Shown: in pieces, positions 34,901 through 42,011 of the stretch | Layout: the number at the start of each line of letters is the position of its first letter | Position numbering within the stretch: the first letter of the stretch is position 1 | DNA from: Haloglomus litoreum | GTDB lineage: Archaea > Halobacteriota > Halobacteria > Halobacteriales > Haloarculaceae | Assembly (NCBI RefSeq): GCF_029338515.1 | Contig: NZ_CP119988.1 | Span: 620,001-684,000, forward strand | DNA: 64,000 nt | Reading direction: 5' to 3' | Translations under genes and position numbers: made by a program | Notes under the pieces: model-generated | The model's input: only the letters and a program-made list of their open reading frames with translations | What the model was told of the DNA's origin: nothing | The model's database searches: none

Positions 34901-35020
34901 CGCTGCGTCCCCCCGCCCCCGGTGTTTCCCGTCGGCATCCGGTCCGCCCGCGCCGGCGGGTGCCCGTGCGGTCCGCCCGTCCGTGGGTCCGTCCCCGGAC
35001 CCTGGCTCGTCCTCGGTCAT
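31967..35020 (-). CDS. secreted G8-domain / right-handed beta-helix protein, CEMIP-like, with carbohydrate-binding C-terminus
   Basis: 1017 residues. A long low-complexity N-terminus (D, G, A rich) precedes a Tat signal (DRRTLLTLVGAGLTG, Arg64-Arg65). Residues about 127-250 are a G8-type domain: RSGAWDDPGTWDGGVPDDGA, then a two-strand G-x-LxF-D pattern (VDGLLEFDPRVDTGL) and SVLRIGHEDTPVG. Residues about 350-780 form a right-handed parallel beta-helix with motifs found in the animal CEMIP/TMEM2 family: RYAFHYHRTG, SPGWGVVNHHAHAVV, then GGHGFWLQG. The end (about 880-1000) looks like a CBM6/35-type or malectin-like module (RFRVASGEYHVRGRVQAPDG, PGGEHTLTVAFREDDTKLDR). It may bind or cleave a polysaccharide outside the cell. 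Convergent with Trm56 (stops 7 nt apart). Confidence 0.8.
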   Translation of the reverse strand: MTEDEPGSGDGPTDGRTARAPAGAGGPDADGKHRGRGDAAAAAAAATGRDGRLLPDGGRPGPDRRTLLTLVGAGLTGAALARGDDVLDAANAVTGAFGGRTPPEGETGHADGAALALVPPKRATHRAVRSGAWDDPGTWDGGVPDDGARVHVPGDAAVTVRSRDPARLDWVRVDGLLEFDPRVDTGLRVEDLVTTPGSVLRIGHEDTPVGPETTAEVTFLDSGPLDRDRDPELVGRGLVAMGSVDVHGAETTTWAELAAHPERGDRTLELPEPPTNWSRGDRLVVPGMAPPTDTGDDAPDDAWNEDEAVGVERVEGTTVHLDRALTNNHVPPADDLPSYVVKLNRPVRFRSESTETTRRGHVMLMAPATTVRYAEFRDCGRTDKSFAFTNPMHGDPPEDPPHPNPRARYAFHYHRTGIEAEPHEATGLSVRGSPGWGVVNHHAHAVVTESVTHDVFGAGFVSEAGNERGAFRRNFALRSEGSGDFLDSRAFKEDGKPGKVDDFGHGGHGFWLQGPAVAVEGNVAAGHRYHAFVFWNRPLIDRELGPGEGIDDRRGTVANFPVAHVEGQPELLESDHVDEGQVSSAYVSLRSVTDNVAFASAGGLDVSRHQFGFAHTRTRAWSVVDGFTAFDIGTFTTHWGKTVDPDRGNARGANAGVTVRYSNNLRLRNLRLVSGRGPDGVGFNRNTPYPFHVAIEDSDVEGFDDGVRAMVRGVTRVTGTRLANRRNLVVADEHGHPTRRVQVRDCTFERGAGGNCVLALDELENLDPGGLFGDGGPIKLDDRVAFFAEQAPGHVPVPDRKALETLGGKSELAEWTGGSADDVVGLTNRQLADRYDLAVKGRVAPSWAGSDDRVTGLLESGTHASEHEAWLEAEDGGIERPWEVEEDASASGGAYITTSGVDSKDEPPSEGHATYRFRVASGEYHVRGRVQAPDGNADSFWVRVDGGEWHRWDGMRTRGGWEWESVPGEEGPRTFALPGGEHTLTVAFREDDTKLDRLVVTDDTTEPMLAGERARQS

Positions 35021-35159
35021 GCGTTCGGCTCCGGCGGCTGGCTACCGCTCCTGACACAGCGTTCAGCGCCGGCGACTTCAACCGTCGCACCACCGCCGCT
35101 GGAACCGAACGACGCCACGCCCGCGCGGTCACCGGATTCGAGCGCCCCGTGACACGACC

Positions 35160-35167
35160 GTTTATGG
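35160..35167 (+). promoter_or_regulatory. TATA box for coxC
   Basis: GTTTATGG lies 24-31 nt before the coxC ATG (35191), giving a leaderless transcript. Confidence 0.55.
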
Positions 35168-35190
35168 CCCGGGCGTGACACCCGGCCGGT

Positions 35191-36063
35191 ATGGGCTCGA
35201 CCGAACGGGCCGGGACGCACGGTGACACCGCCGGCGGACCGACCGGCGACGGCGACGGCACCCACGCCGACGACGGGCACGAGCACAACAGCCGCTGGCC
35301 GACCCTCACGGCGTTCGCGGCGGCGGCGCTGTACGCCGGCATCGGCCTCGTCTTCGTCGGACTCGACCTCGTCCCGCTCCCGCTGGCGGCCGGGCTGGCG
35401 GCCGTCGGCGCGCTCGGCTTCGTCGTCGGCATCGCCGGCTGGGTCCGCGAGGCCTTCGGTACCGGGACGGACCCGGGCGGGGCGGGCAACGCGGGCCCGG
35501 TCGACCGCCGCTCGCTCTACTGGGGGACCACGGTCCTCTTCCTGGTCTCCGACGTGGCGACGTTCCTCGGCGGCTTCATCTACTACGCCTTCATCCGGGC
35601 CGGCGCGTGGCCGCCGGCGGAGCTGCCGCCCCTGCTGGGGTCGCTCGTCGCCATCAACACGGTACTCCTCCTCGTGAGCAGCGTCACCCTCCACTACGGC
35701 CACGAGGCGCTCCACGGGGGGAACCGCCGGCGCTTCCTCGGCCTGCTGGGCCTGACGACCGCGCTCGGGGCGATCTTCGTCGGCGGACAGGCGCTGGAGT
35801 ACTACGAGTTCGTCGCGGAGGAGGGGTTCACGCTCGCCAGCGGCGCCTTCGGGAGCGCCTTCTACGGCCTGACCGGCCTGCACGGCCTGCACGTGGCCGC
35901 TGGCGTGGTGATGCTGGCCACCGTGTTCGTGCGTGCGCTCCGGGGAGCGTACGGGCCCGAGCGCGACGCCGGCATCCGGACCGTCTCGCTCTACTGGCAC
36001 TTCGTCGACGCCGTCTGGATCTTCCTGGTCCTCGTGCTGTACGTCGGCGCCGCGGCTCTCTGA
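35191..36063 (+). CDS. coxC: cytochrome c oxidase subunit III
   Basis: 290 residues. Disordered polar N-terminus (about 35 residues, histidine- and Asp-rich), then seven hydrophobic helices. Family signatures: WGTTVLFLVSDVATFLGGFIYYAF (glutamate/aspartate helix), LHYGHEALH, QALEYYEFV and TGLHGLHVAAGV (helix with HGLH), finally YWHFVDAVWIFLVLVLY (WHFVDxVWIF, diagnostic). Unusually it lies 12 kb from coxB/coxA, with unrelated genes between, and has its own promoter. Forms part of the terminal oxidase. Confidence 0.93.
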   Translation: MGSTERAGTHGDTAGGPTGDGDGTHADDGHEHNSRWPTLTAFAAAALYAGIGLVFVGLDLVPLPLAAGLAAVGALGFVVGIAGWVREAFGTGTDPGGAGNAGPVDRRSLYWGTTVLFLVSDVATFLGGFIYYAFIRAGAWPPAELPPLLGSLVAINTVLLLVSSVTLHYGHEALHGGNRRRFLGLLGLTTALGAIFVGGQALEYYEFVAEEGFTLASGAFGSAFYGLTGLHGLHVAAGVVMLATVFVRALRGAYGPERDAGIRTVSLYWHFVDAVWIFLVLVLYVGAAAL

Positions 36064-36098
36064 ACGTCGGGTATCGCCGGCAGGAGGTGTGCGGGTGT

Positions 36099-37952
36099 CT
36101 ACTCCTCGTCCAGCTCGTCCTCGGCCTCGGGCGCGTAGTAGTACTCCCCCTGCTTCTTCTGCTTGCGGTCGAGCTGCGAGCCGGGCTTGTTGATGCGCGG
36201 GCGGCCGGTGTTCTGGTCGCGGCGGAACGTCACGTCCAGGTTCGCGAGGAACTGGTTCATCCCCTCGCGCATCCCGACCGGCTCGCCCGCCCGCCCGTGC
36301 TCGGCGGGCTCGCCCTGGAACACCTGCAGGCGGTCGGCCAGCAGGTCGATCATGTAGATGTCGTGGTCGATGACCATTGCCGTCGCGTCGTGGTTCTCCG
36401 TGTAGCGGCGGATGGCGCTGGTCGCCTGCACCCGCTGTTCGACGTCGAGGAACGCCGAGGGCTCGTCCAGCAGGTAGAGGTCGGCGTCCTTCGAGAGGCA
36501 GGCCGCGATGGCGACGCGCTGGCGCTCCCCGCCCGAGAGGTCGGTGAGCTGCTGCTCCATGATGCGCTCCAGTTGCAGCGGCCCCGCGATCTCCGTGTTC
36601 CAGTACGAGGAGCCGAAGTCGTCCGTGATGGAGGCGAGGAACGAGTCGACACGCATCGGCTGGTCGATCTCGATGTACTGGGGCTTGTACGCGATGTCCA
36701 GTCGGGTGTCGACCTCGCCCTCCGTCGGCTCCAGCCGACCGGTCAGCAGTTCCGCGAACGTCGACTTCCCGATGCCGTTCGGGCCGACGATGCCCAGCAC
36801 CTCGTTGTTCCGGATCTCGCCGGCCTCGACCTCGAGCGTGAACTCGCCCTCGCCGTAGGACTTGGTGAGCTCGGGATACTCGATGAGGACGTCGCCGCGG
36901 GCGCTCTGCCGCGGCGCGTGCTCCTCGAATCGGATGGGCGACTCCCGGATGCGCATGTTCTCCGCCTCCAGGTAGCCGTCCAGGTACTCGTTGATGCCGT
37001 TGCGCGTCGATTTCGGCGTCGTCACGACACCGAACGCGCCCGGCTCGCCGTAGGTGACGTGGACCGTGTCCGCGACGAGATCGAGGATGGCCAGGTCGTG
37101 CTCGATGACCATCATCGAGCGGTCCTCCGCCTCGGCGAGTTCGCGGATGAGGCGCGCTGCGGTGACGCGCTGCCCGATGTCCAGATACGGCGTGATCTCG
37201 TCGATGAAGTAGAAGTCCGCGTCGCGGACGAGCGCCGCCGCGAGCGCGACACGCTGGAGTTCGCCACCCGACAGCGTGTCGATGTCCTGATCGACGACGC
37301 CCGCGATGCCGAGTCGCTCGGTCACCTCGTCGACGGCGTCGCGCTCGTCGACACCGTTCAGGAGGTCCGCGGTCTTCCCGTCGAACTGGTCGGGGATGCG
37401 GTCGACGTACTGTGGCTTCCGTGCGACGTCGAGCTTCCCGTCCCGCAGGTCCTCGAGGTAGTCCTGCAGGGCGGTCCCGCGGTACTCGTCGAGCACGGCC
37501 TCCCACGTCGGTTCGTCCTCGTAGCGGCCGAGGTTCGGGGTGATCTCACCCGCGAGGATCCGCACGGCGGTGGACTTCCCGATGCCGTTCGGGCCCAGCA
37601 CGCCGGTCACGCGACCCTCCTGGGGCGCGGGCAGGCCGTACAGCCCGAACGCGTTCTCGCCGTAGCGGTGGGCGGGTGACTCCTCCAGCTCCCCGGGGAG
37701 GTTGATGATCTCGATGGCGTCGAACGGGCACTTGTTCACACAGATGCCACAGGACTCGCCCAGGCAGATCTCCTCGGAGATGGAGATCTGGTCGGCCCCG
37801 CCCTCGTGTGGCTCGTCGTCGTGGCGCTCCTCGCGCGTGACGATACACTCCTTCCCGGTGCGGTTGGGCGGGCAGTAGTTGGCGCACTCGTAGTTGCAGC
37901 GGTCGGGCTGGCACCGGTCCAGGTCCACGACCGCGATACTGTCCTCGGCCAT
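36099..37952 (-). CDS. abce1: ABCE1/RLI ribosome recycling ATPase
   Basis: 617 residues. N-terminal 2x4Fe-4S domain: CQPDRCNYECANYCPP, then CLGESCGICVNKCPFDAIEI. Two ABC domains, each with Walker A GPNGIGKST, signatures LSGGELQRVALAAAL and LSGGERQRVAIAACL, and Walker B (FYFIDEITPYLD, LYLLDEPSAFLD). The hinge at the end (DQNTGRPRINKPGSQLDR) is typical. Splits ribosomes after termination together with aPelota or aRF1. Its ATG overlaps by one base the stop of the EMC6-like gene (TAATG), an arrangement I recall from haloarchaea. Confidence 0.96.
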   Translation of the reverse strand: MAEDSIAVVDLDRCQPDRCNYECANYCPPNRTGKECIVTREERHDDEPHEGGADQISISEEICLGESCGICVNKCPFDAIEIINLPGELEESPAHRYGENAFGLYGLPAPQEGRVTGVLGPNGIGKSTAVRILAGEITPNLGRYEDEPTWEAVLDEYRGTALQDYLEDLRDGKLDVARKPQYVDRIPDQFDGKTADLLNGVDERDAVDEVTERLGIAGVVDQDIDTLSGGELQRVALAAALVRDADFYFIDEITPYLDIGQRVTAARLIRELAEAEDRSMMVIEHDLAILDLVADTVHVTYGEPGAFGVVTTPKSTRNGINEYLDGYLEAENMRIRESPIRFEEHAPRQSARGDVLIEYPELTKSYGEGEFTLEVEAGEIRNNEVLGIVGPNGIGKSTFAELLTGRLEPTEGEVDTRLDIAYKPQYIEIDQPMRVDSFLASITDDFGSSYWNTEIAGPLQLERIMEQQLTDLSGGERQRVAIAACLSKDADLYLLDEPSAFLDVEQRVQATSAIRRYTENHDATAMVIDHDIYMIDLLADRLQVFQGEPAEHGRAGEPVGMREGMNQFLANLDVTFRRDQNTGRPRINKPGSQLDRKQKKQGEYYYAPEAEDELDEE

Positions 37953-38272
37953 TACAGCGACGCCCCCGACGTGAGGAGGACGCCCCAGCTGACGAACCAG
38001 AACGCGAACGTCATGAAGACGACGTAGAGCACGTCCTTCGCGCCGAAGTCGTCGACATCGAGCTGGAGGATGCCGGCGGTGTCGATGCCCTGCAGGACGG
38101 CGAACTGGGCGAACGTGAACCCGACGAGCACGAACAGCGCGGTCCGGTCGGTCGCGCCCGTCGCGAGCTGTGACGACACCACGGCGGCCGCGATCCCCGC
38201 GAGGGCCGCCAGTGTCGTCACCGTCACGCCGCGCAGGTGCGCGGTCCGACGGTCGACCGTGTCGGTTGCCAT
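37952..38272 (-). CDS. EMC6-like small membrane protein
   Basis: 106 residues, three hydrophobic helices: VTVTTLAALAGIAAAVVSSQL (about 16-36), FVLVGFTFAQFAVLQG (about 47-62) and DVLYVVFMTFAFWFVSWGVLLT (about 79-100), with polar N-terminus and an Asp-rich loop (LDVDDFGAK). Length and topology match archaeal relatives of EMC6, a component of the ER membrane complex and of related insertases of the Oxa1 superfamily. It is directly upstream of ABCE1 and overlaps it, which agrees with that assignment from memory. Inferred role: membrane-protein insertion near ribosomes. Confidence 0.6.
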   Translation of the reverse strand: MATDTVDRRTAHLRGVTVTTLAALAGIAAAVVSSQLATGATDRTALFVLVGFTFAQFAVLQGIDTAGILQLDVDDFGAKDVLYVVFMTFAFWFVSWGVLLTSGASL

Positions 38273-38444
38273 ACCCGACCGTCGACTGCCCGCGGGCAAA
38301 AGCGGTTCGCTCCGCTGGCCCGCCGGCCACACGCTGACGGCGCGAACCGACCCGGCACCCGGGGGGTGGTGACACGCGTGACACTGGATCGGTCCCATAC
38401 CGTTCTGCCCGTTTCCGGGCGGCACGCGGCTCGATGCCTCAATC

Positions 38445-38450
38445 TTTATA
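38445..38450 (+). promoter_or_regulatory. TATA box for the small HTH gene
   Basis: TTTATA lies 30-35 nt before ATG 38480; leaderless spacing. Confidence 0.55.
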
Positions 38451-38479
38451 CGGATGGCACGCGTCAGACACAGGTACAG

Positions 38480-38755
38480 ATGGCAGAATCCGACGCGGAG
38501 GAACTCTCGGACCTTCCGCCGAGCGCGAAGCTCGTTTTCAAGGTGCTCGAGTACAACGGGCCCATGACCCAGAAGGGCATCGTCGAGGAGTCGATGCTGT
38601 CGGCCCGGACGGTCCGGTACGCGCTCGAACGGCTGGAGGAGATCGACACGGTCGAGGAGGACGTCTACTTCGCTGACGCCCGGCAGAACCTCTACGAGAT
38701 CGTCCAGTCCGAGACCGAGTCCGAGCCCGAAGCACCTGCTGCGGCCGACGACTAG
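38480..38755 (+). CDS. small winged-helix regulator (MarR/TrmB-type)
   Basis: 91 residues. A single HTH domain: LPPSAKLVFKVLEYNGPMTQ, then GIVEESMLSARTVRYALERLEEIDTVEEDVYFADARQNLYEI, that is, helix-turn-helix followed by the wing. The tail is acidic. Similar sized proteins are widespread in haloarchaea, often annotated MarR family. There is no sensor domain, so it may bind DNA constitutively or with a partner. It has a strong TATA box. Confidence 0.8.
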   Translation: MAESDAEELSDLPPSAKLVFKVLEYNGPMTQKGIVEESMLSARTVRYALERLEEIDTVEEDVYFADARQNLYEIVQSETESEPEAPAAADD

Positions 38756-38857
38756 CCCGCACACCACGGCCCGCGACTCTCTCTCTCCCCGTTCTCCACC
38801 TGTCGAGCCGTGCGCCCGGCGTGGCCTCCGGGCGCGGACTGCCACCGCGCGGTCCGG

Positions 38858-39751
38858 CTACCCGACGGTCCCGGAGTGGGGCGGCGGTAGGAGCACGTCC
38901 GTCCCCGGATGCTCACGCCGCCACGCACCCCACGTGGCGACCGTCGCCGGCCGGATGTCCAGCGTCGTCCCGCGCTGGGGCCCACAGATGGCGCGTGCGA
39001 GGAACTGGCTCCAGTAGCTCCCGGTCGCGTCGTCGCGCATCACGAGGTTCCCGTTGCGTGCCGCCTCGGTCGCCCCGCTCCCGTCGGCCCCGAAGACGGC
39101 CCCCTGCTGCTTGCTCAGTTCGCCGTACACGCCTGGGGGTTTCCACAGCAGGCCCGTCACCTGGAAGCGCGTCACCGCGCCCGCGGCACGGCGGTCGGCG
39201 ACCACGCCGCTCCGACAGAGCGGGCAGTACGTGACCAGCACCGCCCTCCCGAACCGGTCGTTCACGACCTCGTGCTCCCAGAGTACCGACAGCGGGTAGG
39301 CCCGGGCGCGCCGCGCCGTCCGGTCACCGTCCGTCCCACCGCCCGAGGTGCCGGTCGACCCGTCGCCCGCCGGCCCACCGGACCCGTCGGCGTCTCCCTC
39401 ATCCGACCCGCCGGCCGTCAGCCCGATGACGACGGCCTCGTCGGGGAGGTCGCGGCGCTCGACGTCCGGGCGGTAGCGCCGCTCGGGCGTGACATCGTCC
39501 CAGGAAGCGGCGAACGCGGGGTCGTCGATGGCGAGGATATCGGTGGCGAGTGGCGGCTCCTGGCAGACCGTCGCGGGGATGCCGCTCTCGGCGACCGGAC
39601 CCGCGTTGCCGGGCGCCGTCTTCCCCGACCGCGCGGTGGGCTTCTCCGCCACCGCCACCTCGCCCGGGACCGAGCCGCGGTACCCGGCGAGACAGCCGGC
39701 CAGCCCGCTCGCGAGGCCGGCGGCGGCCGCCAGCATCGCCCGTCGCTTCAT
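38858..39751 (-). CDS. DUF3179 lipoprotein
   Basis: 297 residues from ATG 39751. Signal MKRRAMLAAAAGLASGLAGC with lipobox LAGC. The DUF3179 core is recognisable: VLVTYCPLCRSGVVADRR (the family's VTYCPLC motif), FQVTGLLWKPP, NLVMRDDATGSYWSQF. Between residues about 120 and 145 there is a low-complexity G/S/D/T stretch. Function of the family is unknown; the conserved cysteine pair (CPLC) could bind metal or form a disulfide outside the cell. Divergent from nothing close; followed by Sec61-beta on the same strand. Confidence 0.8.
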   Translation of the reverse strand: MKRRAMLAAAAGLASGLAGCLAGYRGSVPGEVAVAEKPTARSGKTAPGNAGPVAESGIPATVCQEPPLATDILAIDDPAFAASWDDVTPERRYRPDVERRDLPDEAVVIGLTAGGSDEGDADGSGGPAGDGSTGTSGGGTDGDRTARRARAYPLSVLWEHEVVNDRFGRAVLVTYCPLCRSGVVADRRAAGAVTRFQVTGLLWKPPGVYGELSKQQGAVFGADGSGATEAARNGNLVMRDDATGSYWSQFLARAICGPQRGTTLDIRPATVATWGAWRREHPGTDVLLPPPHSGTVG

Positions 39752-39848
39752 GGGTCGGAGGAGGTCCGTGGCGTGGATAACGGGTTCGCGGCTGCGCACG
39801 GCGGCCGCACGGCTGGCGGGGGGAGCACGACGGAGGAGAGCGAGCCGG

Positions 39849-40010
39849 TCAGGCGACGGCGTTCAGGATCTGGACGAGGACGCCGAAGAGGATGCCGAAG
39901 GCGACCACCGTCTTGGGGTCGATGGTCGGTGCGTTGCGGTCCTCGGAGTCGAAGTACCGGACGAGGCCGGCACTGGACATCAGCCCGCCGGAGTTCTGTC
40001 CGCTGCTCAT
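39849..40010 (-). CDS. secG: preprotein translocase Sec61-beta subunit
   Basis: 53 residues. [20 protein letters not shown] followed by [19 protein letters not shown] and one membrane helix ([19 protein letters not shown]). Archaeal Sec61-beta proteins have exactly this build: polar N-terminus with SSAGLxRYFD, PxxVV at the membrane entry and a single C-terminal helix. Component of SecYE-beta. Divergent from the thioredoxin gene. Confidence 0.93.
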   Translation of the reverse strand: MSSGQNSGGLMSSAGLVRYFDSEDRNAPTIDPKTVVAFGILFGVLVQILNAVA

Positions 40011-40106
40011 GTCCACCCGTGGGGAAGCAGCGTGCCTAAGCCTTTCGGCCTGCCGGGAACGCCCGGCGGCACGGGGGCCGAACCGGCGGCACCCCCCGAC
40101 TGGGAA

Positions 40107-40116
40107 ATCCTTATGC
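40107..40116 (+). promoter_or_regulatory. TATA box for the thioredoxin gene
   Basis: ATCCTTATGC lies 26-35 nt before ATG 40142; leaderless spacing, no ribosome-binding site. Confidence 0.5.
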
Positions 40117-40141
40117 GCGAGGCTCGGCAATCGCCGGTAGC

Positions 40142-40411
40142 ATGACTGTCAGCCTGTACGACTTCCACGCGGACTGGTGTGGCCCCTGCAAGACCCAGGA
40201 CCCCATCCTCGACGAGCTGAAGGAGGACTGGGGCGACCGGTTCGACCTGGAGAAGGTGAACGTCGACGAGGAGCAGGACGTGGCCAACGAGTACCAGGTC
40301 CGCTCGCTCCCGACGCTCATCATCGAGAACGACGACGGTATCGTAGAGCGGTTCGTCGGCGTCACCCAGCGCGAGGACATCGAGGCCGCGCTGGAGCGCG
40401 CCGGCGCCTGA
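40142..40411 (+). CDS. thioredoxin-like protein
   Basis: 89 residues. Active site WCGPCK in the expected place after the first strand ([12 protein letters not shown]), cis-Pro segment [12 protein letters not shown], and helices before and after. It is shorter than normal thioredoxin (105-110) because the first strand/helix is missing, as in glutaredoxin-like small thioredoxins of archaea. Cytoplasmic disulfide reductase; partner reductase unknown. Confidence 0.9.
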   Translation: MTVSLYDFHADWCGPCKTQDPILDELKEDWGDRFDLEKVNVDEEQDVANEYQVRSLPTLIIENDDGIVERFVGVTQREDIEAALERAGA

Positions 40412-40467
40412 ACCGGCCGCCCTGTCGCCTTCTGCCGCTCGCTCTCTCCCCCGAGCGCCCGCCGTCC

Positions 40468-41046
40468 TCAGAACTCGCAGGTGACGGTGCCGTCCTCGGT
40501 CAGCGTGATGACCCCGTCGAACAGCTCGCGGTAGCCCGCCTGTACGTCCTCGTCGTGGACCTCCTCGGCGAGGTGGAACAGGCCGACGGCGTCGTGCTCC
40601 TCCAGCAGCGCCAGCACGTCCTCGACGGCGCCGCGGGTCCGCTCCTCGTCGGCGTAGTAGGCGAGTTCCGTGATGGAGTCGAAGCTGATGCGGAGTTTGC
40701 CGTCGTGGCTGTCGAGGAACTCGCGGACGACCTCCACGATACCGTCGAGGTCGTCGGGCGCGCCGACGTAGTGGACGTTGCTCGCCGAGCGCCGGGAGTA
40801 GCCGCGCTCGACGGAGAGGGTGTCGAGGATGACGGCGTGCTCCTCGTCGACGCCGTAGTACTCCAGCTTCTGCTGGACCTCGCGCGCGGTGGTCCGGGTG
40901 GAGACCACCAGCAGGTGGTCGGTGTCGGTCTTGAGGAAGTCCGTGTCGATGCGGTCGGTCTCGCCCGTGCTGGGGTGGACCAGCAACACGCCGGTCCCGC
41001 CGGGGATCGTCGCCGGCGCGCCCTCGATCGCCAACTCGTAGTCCAT
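40468..41046 (-). CDS. KaiC/RecA-like degenerate protein (DUF7090-like)
   Basis: 192 residues. Strand-rich RecA-type layout without any P-loop at the start (GTGVLLVHPSTGETDRIDTD), then DHLLVVSTRTTAREVQQKLE, AVILDTLSVERG and LRISFDSITELAYYADEERT. The segment order (strand-helix-strand with an I/S-F-D-S-I-T-E like the KaiC Walker B DSxT) resembles KaiC, but the ATP-binding lysine is absent. From memory it matches DUF7090. It could be another non-catalytic relative, like the pair at 15514 and 16248. Confidence 0.65.
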   Translation of the reverse strand: MDYELAIEGAPATIPGGTGVLLVHPSTGETDRIDTDFLKTDTDHLLVVSTRTTAREVQQKLEYYGVDEEHAVILDTLSVERGYSRRSASNVHYVGAPDDLDGIVEVVREFLDSHDGKLRISFDSITELAYYADEERTRGAVEDVLALLEEHDAVGLFHLAEEVHDEDVQAGYRELFDGVITLTEDGTVTCEF

Positions 41047-41165
41047 ACCGTGGGGGCGCGTGGAAGCGTCTTAAATCCCGTGCGGGCACGGCTGTTCGAC
41101 GACCCCCGTGGTCGCGATGCTCCCGGCTCCCCCGGCGACCCCGAGGCCATGCCGGCTCCCGGACC

Positions 41166-42011
41166 TCAGGGTTCGTCCTCGTCGGGGACGAACCGGGGTC
41201 GCTCGATGCCGGCCTCGTCGAACCCCGCGAGCGCGCGGCGCGTCATGTCCGACGTGAACGGGAACTCGTCGCGCAGGTCCGCCACGTACGCCTTCCCCCT
41301 GATGGTCGTGTAGTGTGGGCCGTCCTCGACGATGACCGTCACCGGGTGCTCGCCCGACAGCCGGACGTACGGGGAGGTGAGCGCGGCCTCGCGGACGATC
41401 TCGACGGCTCGCTCGCGGTCGGCGCTCGGCGCGACGTGGACCTCGGCCACCGCGAGCAGCTCCGCGGCCCCCGTGTTCGCGTTCGCCACCGGCTCGCCGA
41501 AGATGGACAGGTTCGGGACGACGACCTCCGTGTCGTCCGGCGTGACGAGCCGGGTCGCGCGCAGACCCACGTCGGTCACCTCGCCGTAGTGATTGCCGAG
41601 TGTCACCTTGTCGCCGACCCGATACGGGCGCTCGAAGACCACGACCAGCCCGCCGATGACGCTGGCGAACAGGTCCTTGATGCCGAAGCCGAGCGCCGCG
41701 CCGAGCAGGCCGCCCGCGGCCACGAGCTGCGTGGAGCTCAGCCGGAAGATGCCCCCCAGGATGGAGGCGACGGCGACCGCGTAGATGACGAACCGGATCA
41801 GCGGGATGAACACCTTCACCGTGATGCGGCGGTCGCCCGCCCGCTCGGAGACGGCCGACAGGCTCGCCGCCACGAGCTGGGCCAGCACGTACGCGACCGC
41901 CAGCACCAGCGCGGCCTGCGCGACGGTCCCGGTGTCGACCTGCAGGCCGGCGAAGGGGCTCGACTGCAGCACCGCCAGCGCGCCGGTTGGGGGCCCGACG
42001 GCGACCGTCAC
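41166..42011 (-). CDS. small-conductance mechanosensitive channel (MscS) family protein
   Basis: 281 residues from GTG 42011. Three hydrophobic helices; the third is the pore helix AAGGLLGAALGFGIKDLFAS (the Ala/Gly-rich MscS pore helix). A beta domain follows (ERPYRVGDKVTLGNHYGEVTDVGLRATRLVTPDDTEVVVPN, the strongly conserved MscS signature), then an alpha/beta cage. The GTG overlaps the stop of the upstream ATPase-like gene by 4 nt (GTGA), so both are co-translated. Opens under membrane tension; exports solute in hypo-osmotic shock. Confidence 0.9.
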   Translation of the reverse strand: MTVAVGPPTGALAVLQSSPFAGLQVDTGTVAQAALVLAVAYVLAQLVAASLSAVSERAGDRRITVKVFIPLIRFVIYAVAVASILGGIFRLSSTQLVAAGGLLGAALGFGIKDLFASVIGGLVVVFERPYRVGDKVTLGNHYGEVTDVGLRATRLVTPDDTEVVVPNLSIFGEPVANANTGAAELLAVAEVHVAPSADRERAVEIVREAALTSPYVRLSGEHPVTVIVEDGPHYTTIRGKAYVADLRDEFPFTSDMTRRALAGFDEAGIERPRFVPDEDEP

